Assembly (NCBI GenBank): GCA_002694685.1
Contig: NZMW01000002.1
Location: 124,001 to 188,000 of the forward strand
Reading direction: 5' to 3'
DNA: 64,000 bases
Source of the DNA: Balneola sp.
Lineage (GTDB): Bacteria; Bacteroidota; Rhodothermia; Balneolales; Balneolaceae
The position numbers and the translations under genes were made by a program. This document shows positions 35,843-44,722 of the stretch, piece by piece. Under the pieces are notes generated by a model, which saw only the letters and a program-made list of their open reading frames with translations, ran no database searches and was not told where the DNA came from. Numbering within the stretch: position 1 is the stretch's first letter; each line of letters begins with the position of its first letter.

Positions 35843-37339
35843 CTATTTAAGTTGTTTTATATTCTCTTTCCAGTTCTTTGGGTTCTTCCACTGAAGCCAA
35901 ATTTTCTTTATCTGTTTCAATTCCACTTCTTCATAAAAATTGAAGAGATATAGAATAAAAGGAAACATTAAAATTGCTGATGTTTTTACAGTAAGTCGGA
36001 TGGCCAAATGCATGCCATTGGTGAGCAAAGATGCATATACTAATGCAACGCCAATTGAGAAAATGAGGATTATTTTTCGCCATTCAAATTGAATTGGATA
36101 CACTTTGTTTGAGAAGTAGAATAGCCCCAAAAAGAAAACCAAGTGTGAAATAAAACTCGCAAGTGCTGCTCCTTCTGCCCCTAAAACAGGTATCATGAGT
36201 ATATTTAGCACTAGATTTAGAATGGAAACAATAGCGGTCATCAGTGTAATTCGGGATGTTTTTTTTGCAATTCTTAGTCCAATATTCACAACATCATTTA
36301 AGGCAACAAAAAACAAACCAAATGCTAAAATGGGAATCACAGAAAATGAAGACCAGTAAACAGCACTACCTGTAAATACCTTAAGGACTTCTTTCCCAAA
36401 CAAAGAAACCCCCATTATGCAGATCATCATCCCGAATCCATAATAAGTCATAGTTTTTTGATAAAACCGATGACTGTCCGGATCTTTGAGTTTCTTGAAC
36501 ATCAACGGGGTAAGTGCCATACTCACAGAGGTGATTATTAACACCTTTAGGATAGAAGAAACTTTGTATGCCAATGAATACAAGCCAACTTCTTGCAAAC
36601 CTGACATAGAGTTCAATACAAAGCGATCAATTACATTTGTAGAAGAAGCAGCCAAACCGGCCATCATCATTGAAACCCCGTAGCCCATCATTTCTGTAAA
36701 AACGGGGTAATGAATTCGCAGCATGGAATTTTTAAGCATGTAAGGTATCAGGATAATAAGATAGATAGTAAAACCAGCTATTTGTCCGGCATAAATTGCA
36801 AACAAGCCGTCGCTTCGCATGAGTAGGAAGTACAAGGTGACAATCAGTGTAACTAATAACTTTATTATATTAGTGACTGTAAAAAAACCCGCCCGTTCCT
36901 GCATACGCATTAACGTTGCAGGCATTACTCCAAGCGCCTGTAGACCAGTAGATACCATAACAAGAACTACAATGTCTTGGTAATCCGCGTTTTCAAATAT
37001 TAATAGAGATAAGTCACTTTTAAATAAATAAGTGATTGAAACAATAGCGATAACCAGAAATCCAATTAGAAGGGATGAGGTAAAGAATGTGGCTCTATTT
37101 TCATCCTTATCCTGCTCATAATACCACCTAATTAATGAGTTGTACAAACCAAATCCCATTATTGAAATAACGATTTGGTTTACAGCTTCAAAAACTCCCA
37201 GCGCTCCATAATCATTAACACTTAAGTATTCAGGATTTGTAAGAAATGGGATAAGAATAAACCCTGTCAACTTTACAAAAACATTGCCAAGGCTATAAAT
37301 AGCAGAATTCTTAATGGTCTCTTTTACGTACTTAAGCAA
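35843..37339 (-). CDS. Polysaccharide flippase (Wzx/MVF-like)
   Basis: Integral membrane protein of 498 residues with about 12-14 hydrophobic segments, the pattern of oligosaccharide-lipid flippases. It begins TIKNSAIYSLGNVFVKLTGF and contains FLTNPEYLSVNDYGALGVFE, matching the N-terminal signature of this superfamily, and YGVSMMMAGLAASSTNVIDR in the second half. It would move undecaprenyl-linked sugar repeat units across the inner membrane. It is cotranscribed with the glycosyltransferase upstream on the same strand (19-base gap). Confidence 0.87.
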   Translation of the reverse strand: MLKYVKETIKNSAIYSLGNVFVKLTGFILIPFLTNPEYLSVNDYGALGVFEAVNQIVISIMGFGLYNSLIRWYYEQDKDENRATFFTSSLLIGFLVIAIVSITYLFKSDLSLLIFENADYQDIVVLVMVSTGLQALGVMPATLMRMQERAGFFTVTNIIKLLVTLIVTLYFLLMRSDGLFAIYAGQIAGFTIYLIILIPYMLKNSMLRIHYPVFTEMMGYGVSMMMAGLAASSTNVIDRFVLNSMSGLQEVGLYSLAYKVSSILKVLIITSVSMALTPLMFKKLKDPDSHRFYQKTMTYYGFGMMICIMGVSLFGKEVLKVFTGSAVYWSSFSVIPILAFGLFFVALNDVVNIGLRIAKKTSRITLMTAIVSILNLVLNILMIPVLGAEGAALASFISHLVFFLGLFYFSNKVYPIQFEWRKIILIFSIGVALVYASLLTNGMHLAIRLTVKTSAILMFPFILYLFNFYEEVELKQIKKIWLQWKNPKNWKENIKQLK

Positions 37340-37358
37340 AACTTAAATCCTACTATTG

Positions 37359-38636
37359 TTAGTGTGCATCATGTTCAAGCATAACTTCTTTTAGCTTTTT
37401 GGTAAAGTCGGGGTAATTTTTTCCTGAGTCAAAATGACTCAGACACGTTTTGTACGCTTTATCTGCTTTTTGAATTCTAATTGAGTGCTTAAGTAGCGCT
37501 TCCTCTAAAGTTGCTTGAATTTCTGAAGAGTTAAAATCCCGATTTAGCAACCAGCCACTTTCTGTATTAACAAGTTCAGAAGTACCCCCAACATTCGTTG
37601 CAATGGCTGGGATACGATAACTATTTGCTTCCATGATTGAGACTGGGATGCCTTCTGATTTGCTTAGGTTTATAAATATGTGAACTGGGTTTTTGCTATA
37701 CCAGTCAAGTAGTTCTTGATTATCAATATGTCCATGGAGACTTGCAGAAAGGTTTGGCGGAAAGTCAGCTGTCAGTTTTTTTAAGTTATTTAAACCTGGC
37801 CCGGAACCAAAGTGGTTCCAATATAAATTAATTTTAGGGTGTTTTGAGGCGAATTTTTTTAATGATAGAGCTATTCTATCAACTCTCTTATTCTTGTTTA
37901 TACTTGAGCAAGAAGCCAAGGTAAGAGTCTGTGGTATTTTTTTTTCATTATGCTGCATTTCATTTTCATCAGGAATTGGAATGCCAAGCCTGGAAAGCTG
38001 AAATTTAGACTGGTACTTGCTATATCTATTCGAAAGATATTGAACTCCATTTTTCGAAATGCTATACAATACTTCAATATTAGCTATGGTCTTTTCACGT
38101 AGAGGTATATAGTTTTTTGAGTGTAACTCCTCATACAAATCTCCCCTATGGGTTCTCGAAATTACAGGAATATCAGTGCCAGCTATAGTAGCGCCTAATG
38201 TAGCTCCATTACACCAGTAAGAATAGATTATCCATTTTTCATTATCGGCAGAATTATTTTTCCTGATTTCTTGAATAGCTTTTCTACTTAACGCAGCATC
38301 ACGTGAATATGTGAGTAAGTTATCAATTACTTCTTTGTTTATACGAGTTGGGAAAATCTCTGCCAATTCCTGATAAAAAAAAGAGGATTTCAGAGCAACA
38401 AATAACTTTGATATGACACGCCTGAGACTGCTTTCGCTGTTTACTTGAGAAATAATCGAACTATCAACGGTGCAATTTTTGGGTATTGGACGGGAATTCT
38501 GAGTAAGAGTTTTTTTTGTAGGTAAAATAATGATGCTAGAAAAGCCTTGAGCCAAATAAGTAAGCTCTGTTTCAAGAAAAGTTTCTCCAGTTCCAAAAGG
38601 AAATGTCGATGTCAAGAGTATTAAATTATCTTTCAT
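37359..38636 (-). CDS. GT4-type glycosyltransferase
   Basis: Predicted cytosolic glycosyltransferase of 425 residues, GT-B fold. The N-terminal LLTSTFPFGTGETFLETEL is the acceptor-domain start of many Bacteroidota enzymes. The donor-binding region carries the GT4 signature: INLSKSEGIPVSIMEANSY followed by PAIATNVGGTSELV and a GWLLNRDF loop. Sugar donor and acceptor cannot be named. It lies upstream of the flippase on the same strand and is divergent from the next glycosyltransferase, with 120 AT-rich bases between. Confidence 0.87.
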   Translation of the reverse strand: MKDNLILLTSTFPFGTGETFLETELTYLAQGFSSIIILPTKKTLTQNSRPIPKNCTVDSSIISQVNSESSLRRVISKLFVALKSSFFYQELAEIFPTRINKEVIDNLLTYSRDAALSRKAIQEIRKNNSADNEKWIIYSYWCNGATLGATIAGTDIPVISRTHRGDLYEELHSKNYIPLREKTIANIEVLYSISKNGVQYLSNRYSKYQSKFQLSRLGIPIPDENEMQHNEKKIPQTLTLASCSSINKNKRVDRIALSLKKFASKHPKINLYWNHFGSGPGLNNLKKLTADFPPNLSASLHGHIDNQELLDWYSKNPVHIFINLSKSEGIPVSIMEANSYRIPAIATNVGGTSELVNTESGWLLNRDFNSSEIQATLEEALLKHSIRIQKADKAYKTCLSHFDSGKNYPDFTKKLKEVMLEHDAH

Positions 38637-38758
38637 ATTAAGTGTCTTACAAACTATAAATTAAATCTGTTTATTTGACTACTTCAATTACATATGTGCC
38701 CAAATATAATATATCTTGAGCTCCGATTTACTTGAATAAAGACATTGATGAAAAGAGG

Positions 38759-39967
38759 ATGAGTGTGAAAATATTAATGGTCTTAGACAAAGCATTCCCA
38801 ACGGATATAAGAGTAGAAAAAGAGGCAATTTCGCTAGTTAAAGCTGGGTACTCTGTAGGAATTCTCTCTATAGCTGACTACGAGCGGAATGAAGTTATTA
38901 ATCACAAAGGGATTACTGTTTACAGAATAGCTTTATCCAAATTTATTGCAGATAAGATGCATGGGTTAGCGGCTATGATTCCCTGGATAGATTATTATGT
39001 GGCAAAAAAAATCATAGAAGTGTTAAGTAATGAAGATTACGATGCCATTCATGTTCACGATCTTTACTTATTTGGTGCTATTAGATTAGTAAGAAAAAAA
39101 GTAAACAAATGGTTTGTAGGAGATCTCCATGAAAATTATGTGGATGCTTTAAAAGATTATAAATGGAGTACGACCTACCCAAATAAGCTTATTGTTTCTA
39201 TATCAAAGTGGGAAAGAAAAGAAAAAGAATGGCTTCAATATTTTGACAGACTCATTGTAGTGAATGAAGGAATGAAGGATAAGAATATTGCTAAAGGTGT
39301 ACCTGAAGATAAGATTTCAGTTGTCTCCAATAGTATTGATACAGCCACATTTTCTAATTATGAGATTGATGAGGCTATTATTGATCGATACCAAGATTTT
39401 TTCACATTGATATATGTAGGGGGGTTTGTAAGCAATAGAGGATTAGAGCATGTCGTAAAGGGAATGGCAACAGTTAAAGAGTATAATAGCAATATAAAGC
39501 TGTTGTTAGTGGGTGATGGGGAGGTGATGAATACTCTCCAACAACTTACAAAACAGCTTGATCTGGAAGATGTAATTGATTTTGAAGGTTGGCAACCGCA
39601 AAATAAAATCCGCTCTTATTTAGAAGCCAGCAATGTTGGTTTAGTACCTTTTAAAAGAACACCTCAAACTAATAACTCCAGCTCGAATAAACTCTATCAA
39701 TACATGTATTTTGGGGTGCCCGTATTAGCTACCAATTGCACATCCGTTAAGAAACTGGTAGACGAAGAACAATGCGGTATTGTATATGAAGAAGAATCTC
39801 AGGATCAATTTAGTGAGCATGTAATTCATCTTTTTGAAGATGCTAAAGTTCGTGAAAAGTATTCTAAAAATGGTCGAGAAGCAGTCAAACTAAAATATAA
39901 CTGGGAAAAAGAGGCTAAAAAGCTTATTAATTTGTATGGTCAGCTGGAAAAGGAACAGAAAAAGTAA
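38759..39967 (+). CDS. GT4-type glycosyltransferase
   Basis: Predicted GT-B glycosyltransferase of 402 residues from the ATG at 38759 (MSVKILMVLDKAFPTDIRVE). A TTG at 38732 would add nine residues but has no support, whereas AAGAGG immediately precedes the ATG. Family landmarks are HVHDLYLFGAIRLV, ISVVSNSIDTATF, LLVGDGEVMNTLQQL and PFKRTPQTNNSSSNKLYQYM followed by GVPVLATNCTSVKKLV. The codon composition is AT-rich. A decayed deacetylase fragment follows about 90 bases after its stop. Confidence 0.87.
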   Translation: MSVKILMVLDKAFPTDIRVEKEAISLVKAGYSVGILSIADYERNEVINHKGITVYRIALSKFIADKMHGLAAMIPWIDYYVAKKIIEVLSNEDYDAIHVHDLYLFGAIRLVRKKVNKWFVGDLHENYVDALKDYKWSTTYPNKLIVSISKWERKEKEWLQYFDRLIVVNEGMKDKNIAKGVPEDKISVVSNSIDTATFSNYEIDEAIIDRYQDFFTLIYVGGFVSNRGLEHVVKGMATVKEYNSNIKLLLVGDGEVMNTLQQLTKQLDLEDVIDFEGWQPQNKIRSYLEASNVGLVPFKRTPQTNNSSSNKLYQYMYFGVPVLATNCTSVKKLVDEEQCGIVYEEESQDQFSEHVIHLFEDAKVREKYSKNGREAVKLKYNWEKEAKKLINLYGQLEKEQKK

Positions 39968-40055
39968 AAGGTGTATTTTTTTAAACAGATTTATCGGTAT
40001 TAATTTCGATTAGGGATTCTTTTTTAACTTATCCAAAATTCAAAATAAGACTAAT

Positions 40056-40189
40056 ATGTCTATAGAAGATATCAAAAAGTTTTTGTTCTGGCACCTCATG
40101 GTGATGATTGAGAATTTTCTTGTGGGGGTATACTAAAACGATTTATAGAGAAAAAACCAGAGATATGATCAGTAATATTAGTATCTGTA
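40056..40189 (+). pseudogene. Decayed N-terminal fragment of a PIG-L/LmbE deacetylase
   Basis: Starting at the ATG at 40056 one reads MSIEDIKK, then after a one-base frame change VFVLAPHGDD (40079-40108), a TGA, EFSCGGILKRFIEKKPEI, and another TGA at 40166. This matches the metal-binding start of N-acetylglucosaminyl deacetylases (APHxDDxExxCGG). Only about 45 codons remain and three lesions interrupt them, so it cannot encode a working enzyme. Confidence 0.72.
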
Positions 40190-41494
40190 TTATTCTCCCT
40201 CAGGGTTAATGATACGACTCAATTGCCGGGTCAGGCTATAACGACTGTAAGGATGATCTCTTAAGTTCTCATTATCAGTTTGGATAGTGCCGGTTTTTTT
40301 GGCCATCATTTTTCTTAGATAAATCTTAAGCGTATCTACTTCGGAATAATCAAAACATTCTCCTAGTCCGTAGTCCTTAATGATTTTGGCTGCATCTCCA
40401 TCCTTAGGTCCAATATAGAGTATAGGCTTTTGGGCGCCAATGTAATCAAATAATTTACCTGTCAGAATTAATTTATTGTGCTTTGATTTAGGGATGACTA
40501 AAAGTAATAAATCTGCATTCTGCATTTCTATTTTAGCCTCTTTGTGAGGTATGTAACCATTAAAATTTACGAGATATTTAATCTTATATTCTTCTTCAAT
40601 GGTATGATGTACTTGATAATTATAGGAGCCAAAGAACTGCAAGTCCAGTTTTGCTTTTTCGGAATCACCAAGAGAACTGATGGCTCGAAAAAAAGCATGA
40701 GGTATGGCAGGTTCTGTCATGCTGCCTACATACTTTATTGTGAACTTTGAATTAGAGTGTTTATACTGAACTTTAGGAAAGTCTTCATGATCGAAGCCAT
40801 TGGGTAAAACCTGATAGTCCCTTCTGTAAATCTTGTCTTGAAGTTTAGCCATATGCCTGGAAACGACAATAACTTCATCGGCTTTGCTTAAAGCTTTTTG
40901 TTCCAAGTGTTCATCAATATTCTGAGCTAGAGCAGTTCGTGGCAGAGTTTCATTGTAGAAAATTTTCGACCATGGGTCCCGCATATCCATAATCCATTTT
41001 AAATCGGGATTCCACTCTTTGATTTTGGTTCCGCTGATATGGGTAGAATTCGGAGGTCCGGTAGTAATAACGGTCTCAATATCATAGTTTTCTATGATCT
41101 GCTTGGCTTTAGAAGATGCATTTTTAATCCATCCTATTCGCGCATCAGGTATAAAAAAATTTGCTCGAATCCAGACACCGGCTTTTTGTATTAATCCCCC
41201 TTCTGTAGAAAAAGCAGTTGAGGGAGTGGATACTTCCTTTTTACTCTTGCCTGTAAGTTTCCCAAATACAGAGTACGGTTCTATGCTTTTAGATCGATAT
41301 ACTTCTAACTCTGGTGAAACATCTTTTGTCAGCGTTTCATCCAGCAATGGATAAGTTGGGTTTTCTACAGTTAATACTATAGGTTCAATGCCAAAGTCGG
41401 GGAGGTATTTGCAAAATTTCACCCACCTTTGTACACCTGCCCCTCCACTTGGAGGCCAATAGTAGGTTATTATCAGAACTTTCTTACGAGCCAC
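40190..41494 (-). CDS. GT4-like glycosyltransferase
   Basis: Predicted glycosyltransferase of 434 residues from a GTG at 41494 (ARKKVLIITYYWPPSGGAGV). The ORF remains open upstream to 41539, but that part lies inside the YfhO-like gene. Recognisable parts: the N-terminal YYWPPSGGAGVQRWVKF, WIMDMRDPWSKIFYN, ADEVIVVSRHMAKLQDK, LPNGFDHEDF, and KLFDYIGAQKPILYIGP in the donor domain. The start overlaps the upstream YfhO-like stop by 11 bases, indicating translational coupling in an operon with gatC and yfhO-like genes. Donor and acceptor are unknown. Confidence 0.85.
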   Translation of the reverse strand: MARKKVLIITYYWPPSGGAGVQRWVKFCKYLPDFGIEPIVLTVENPTYPLLDETLTKDVSPELEVYRSKSIEPYSVFGKLTGKSKKEVSTPSTAFSTEGGLIQKAGVWIRANFFIPDARIGWIKNASSKAKQIIENYDIETVITTGPPNSTHISGTKIKEWNPDLKWIMDMRDPWSKIFYNETLPRTALAQNIDEHLEQKALSKADEVIVVSRHMAKLQDKIYRRDYQVLPNGFDHEDFPKVQYKHSNSKFTIKYVGSMTEPAIPHAFFRAISSLGDSEKAKLDLQFFGSYNYQVHHTIEEEYKIKYLVNFNGYIPHKEAKIEMQNADLLLLVIPKSKHNKLILTGKLFDYIGAQKPILYIGPKDGDAAKIIKDYGLGECFDYSEVDTLKIYLRKMMAKKTGTIQTDNENLRDHPYSRYSLTRQLSRIINPEGE

Positions 41495-43958
41495 TGTCAC
41501 TGCGGTTTTTAAACCATGTGAAGCCCCAGAGAGCAGCAATCAGAAGTTGAAGAATCAAGGAAATCCATGCAAACATGACACCTATTTGGTATGATTGAGG
41601 CATAAAGTTGAGTTGAAGAGTATGCTCTCCCGCAGGAATTTGAAGTCCGCGCAATAAGTAATTGGTCTTATAAATCGGGATTTCTTTACCATTCAAAGTA
41701 GCTGTCCAACCTGCAGGATAATAAATTTCGCTGAGTACAAGGAACCCGGGTTCAGATCGAGAAAGTTTAAGAGTCATTTCAGGGCCGGTATAATTGACGA
41801 CTTCGGCTGAAGCTGTTGTGTCTTCTGTAGAAGATATATTATCGGAAGTTTCCACTACGGCTGTTGAAGAAAAATCAAGCTGTCCAGGCATTAAATAGTT
41901 GTAGGCCGCAGCAGGCTCTTGTACTGTTATTAAAGAGTCAACAAAGAAGGCTTTAGGTAACACATTTTGATTCTCATATACGACCCCACTTTGACTTTGG
42001 AATACCGGTTCAAAACCAGGAAGAGGAAGTCCTTGTGTATAAGTCAGGTACTTTACATTCAACAGATCAAGTAGCTGCGGATTGAAGTTTTGTGTCTGAA
42101 CATTAAGTGGTCCTTGCTGCCCATACATGACATCCTGAACAACACTGAGCTTTGCTCCCGTATAGCCACCTAATATGGGGTAGAAATAGGCTGCATCAGC
42201 ACTGCTATAAGGGTTATCTAACAAAGGAAATACACGGTATGAGTACTCTGAATTCTCAGAGATGTTTTCTTGGATATAGGTGTCAATATCCCTGCGTTGG
42301 GATTCTAAAGTTTTCTCAGGGCTTACATTCTCTGCTACAAAGGAAGATTCAGGGATATATCGTTTATCCACACTCATCATATCAAAAGTCAAAATGGCAA
42401 TAAATCCAATTAAGCCAAGACTAACAGGTATTTTTTGATTTGACATCAAATAGATGAGACCTATACCTATAGCAAAAATAATAGCAAGTCGGAGTAAATC
42501 GCCATTCGCTTTTTCTTCTCGTTCTGGGACCATCTGTGCATTAACGTAACTCTCAGCACGCTGCTGTACCTGAGGATTTGTCGGGCTTACCTGATTTTGT
42601 TGAGCTATCTGATTAGCAATATTTGCTACTTCTCCAGGGCGTGTAAAATTCATGGAGTTGATTTGAATAAAAAGTATCAGAATCACTCCGGCTGAAATCC
42701 CTATGGGCACATATAATTCTTTTAGCTGTTTTCCTTTTGATTGGGCAAAACCGACAAGCCACTCCAAACCAAATACTGCAACAATGGTATAACAAAACGC
42801 TGTGAGGGTTAACCAGGTTTCAGGAGCTCTGAATTTGTCAAAGTATGGGATATAGTCGAAAGCAAATTCATTGAGTAAACTGAAATTTTCTCCCCAGGCA
42901 AAGATAATGCCTAACGTTCCTGCTGCAAAGAAAGAAAGCATCACTCTGGTTCTATTCTTGAAAAGTGCTAATATTACAAAAGGAAGGCTTAGGGCTCCAA
43001 GGTAATGAGGTCCAGAAGTAACAGATTTAGGACCCCAGTACTCAGGAGATGCACCTCCAAAAATATTTGGCACAAGTAAAGTCCATGTTTCTCTAATTCC
43101 CTGAGACCAGGCAAAAGCATAACCTGTACTTAATCCTGTTGAATTGTCTAAGGCAGAACCTCCTCGTATGCTATATTCTGCATACTCACGAAGAGATAAG
43201 AGGTTTTGTGCATGTCCTAAAATTCCCACAATACCTCCTGAAACCAACAAAATGGTAGCCATACCCCATTCTTGAAGTCGGTTTTCTTTGTAGGCTTTCC
43301 AAGTATCAAACAGCCATAGGAATCCCAGTAAATAAAAGAAGTAGTAAGTTATCTGTGGATGACCGGCTCGGAGCTCTAGGGTCAATGCAACAGTGAAGAG
43401 TAATAATCCGGGAAGCTTTTTCTCTTTTCGGGTGAGTAGCCAATACCCCGCTATCATCCAGGGTGCAAAAGCTAAGGCCGAAAATTTAGATGTATGACCT
43501 GCAACTATGATAATAGGGAAGTAGGTGGTTAACCCATACATAAGGCTCCCAAAAAGAGAAGTCAGGCTTCTAAAACCCATTATAATCAATAAAAAGTAGG
43601 TTCCTGATAATAGAACCCAATATTGAAATGCCGGGTATATATTATTGAAGTATCCTGAAAAGTGATCTAGATGGGGAACTGCTTTTTTGACAGAAACCAC
43701 AAATGCCGGCATCCCACCAAACATATTGTTCACCCATAGTGGCTCTTTATCATAAGTTTCTCGGTACTCAATTACAGATTCAGCACCAGCGCGCCACTGG
43801 GTAATATCATGACGTTTAAATTCCTTTCCGCCAATAGTAGTAGCAGTAAATAAAATGAATGGAACCAAAAATAGAATCACAAGCGCAATAATGTGCTTGC
43901 GCGTTTCAGGGAGACTTGAAAAGAAATCTTGGTTCGGTGAAGAGGCTTGGTCAGTCAT
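41484..43958 (-). CDS. YfhO-family integral membrane protein
   Basis: Very large polytopic membrane protein of 824 residues with roughly a dozen hydrophobic segments and a long extracytoplasmic domain near the C-terminus (about 560-780). YfhO-type features include FKRHDITQWRAGAESVIEYR, the block NNMFGGMPAFVVSV, and KSVTSGPHYLGALSLPFVIL, with LNVKYLTYTQGLPLP in the soluble part. YfhO members resemble GT-C glycosyltransferases, and in Firmicutes modify teichoic acids; the role here is likely glycosylation of surface lipids or polymers. The ATG at 43958 is preferred over the TTG at 43976. It begins 10 bases after the gatC stop. Confidence 0.87.
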   Translation of the reverse strand: MTDQASSPNQDFFSSLPETRKHIIALVILFLVPFILFTATTIGGKEFKRHDITQWRAGAESVIEYRETYDKEPLWVNNMFGGMPAFVVSVKKAVPHLDHFSGYFNNIYPAFQYWVLLSGTYFLLIIMGFRSLTSLFGSLMYGLTTYFPIIIVAGHTSKFSALAFAPWMIAGYWLLTRKEKKLPGLLLFTVALTLELRAGHPQITYYFFYLLGFLWLFDTWKAYKENRLQEWGMATILLVSGGIVGILGHAQNLLSLREYAEYSIRGGSALDNSTGLSTGYAFAWSQGIRETWTLLVPNIFGGASPEYWGPKSVTSGPHYLGALSLPFVILALFKNRTRVMLSFFAAGTLGIIFAWGENFSLLNEFAFDYIPYFDKFRAPETWLTLTAFCYTIVAVFGLEWLVGFAQSKGKQLKELYVPIGISAGVILILFIQINSMNFTRPGEVANIANQIAQQNQVSPTNPQVQQRAESYVNAQMVPEREEKANGDLLRLAIIFAIGIGLIYLMSNQKIPVSLGLIGFIAILTFDMMSVDKRYIPESSFVAENVSPEKTLESQRRDIDTYIQENISENSEYSYRVFPLLDNPYSSADAAYFYPILGGYTGAKLSVVQDVMYGQQGPLNVQTQNFNPQLLDLLNVKYLTYTQGLPLPGFEPVFQSQSGVVYENQNVLPKAFFVDSLITVQEPAAAYNYLMPGQLDFSSTAVVETSDNISSTEDTTASAEVVNYTGPEMTLKLSRSEPGFLVLSEIYYPAGWTATLNGKEIPIYKTNYLLRGLQIPAGEHTLQLNFMPQSYQIGVMFAWISLILQLLIAALWGFTWFKNRSDSGS

Positions 43959-43968
43959 GCAGGCTTTT

Positions 43969-44256
43969 TTATTCAATCACTTTTGGAACGCGGAAATAAT
44001 CGCTATCGGCATCAGGGGCGTTTTTGAGGGCGTCATCATGAGAAAGAGGTTCTTCGGCTTTATCCTTACGAAGTCGGCTTTCCAGGTCAATAACATGCTC
44101 AAGCGGTTCTACGTCAGAAGTATCAAGCTCTTCAAGCTGTTCCATATAACCCAGAATCTTATTCATATCACCGGTGAAGGATTTCACCTCATCATCGGAT
44201 AACTGTAGCCGGGCTAAGTCGGCCATGTAACGGACGTCGTTTTCATTTACAGACAT
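43969..44256 (-). CDS. gatC: Asp-tRNA(Asn)/Glu-tRNA(Gln) amidotransferase subunit C
   Basis: Small subunit of the GatCAB complex that converts misacylated Glu-tRNA-Gln and Asp-tRNA-Asn to the amide forms. The 95-residue chain shows MSVNENDVRYMADLARLQLS, then KSFTGDMNKILGYMEQLEEL and DVEPLEHVIDLESRLRKD, the standard GatC pattern. gatA and gatB are not in the window. It leads an operon with the YfhO-like and glycosyltransferase genes, a partnership that probably reflects readthrough rather than function. Confidence 0.93.
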   Translation of the reverse strand: MSVNENDVRYMADLARLQLSDDEVKSFTGDMNKILGYMEQLEELDTSDVEPLEHVIDLESRLRKDKAEEPLSHDDALKNAPDADSDYFRVPKVIE

Positions 44257-44433
44257 ACATCAATCAATTTTTTTAATTCGTCACAATTTAAGAAACATTG
44301 CGAGAAAGATTAATCGGTTTTTAAAGAACTTATTGTTATTTCATTTAGTATAGAATGAAGGTGTCATAAATTAGGTTCAAAAACTTGGCATATTGTAATT
44401 ATTATTTTCATTTTAAGAGACTAATTTATTCTC

Positions 44434-44706
44434 ATGATCAAAAAGAAAGTAACTATAATAAATTCAGCAGGTTTACACGCTCGCCCTTCGGCGCAGCTGG
44501 TTAAACTTGCCAGTAAATATAAATCCGACTTCTACATCCATAGTTATGGGTATAGGGTGAACGGGAAAAGTATATTAGGCGTGATGACGCTGGCCGCTGA
44601 AAGTGGAGCTGAGTTAGAACTGGAATTAGACGGCCCGGACGAAGAAGAAGCACTGGATGCAATTGTGAATTTAGTAGAAAGTAAGTTCGGAATGGAAGAT
44701 GAATAG
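44434..44706 (+). CDS. ptsH: Phosphocarrier protein HPr
   Basis: Carrier that passes phosphate from Enzyme I to EIIA-type domains. The 90-residue protein has the active-site block SAGLHARPSAQ with His15 at the standard position, and KSILGVM with Ser46, the site for HPr kinase. Both sites intact suggest regulation by an HprK-like enzyme. Enzyme I follows after 16 bases. No sugar-specific EIIB/EIIC gene is in view, so this may be a regulatory rather than a sugar-uptake system. Confidence 0.95.
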   Translation: MIKKKVTIINSAGLHARPSAQLVKLASKYKSDFYIHSYGYRVNGKSILGVMTLAAESGAELELELDGPDEEEALDAIVNLVESKFGMEDE

Positions 44707-44722
44707 AATCGCCTGAAATAAT

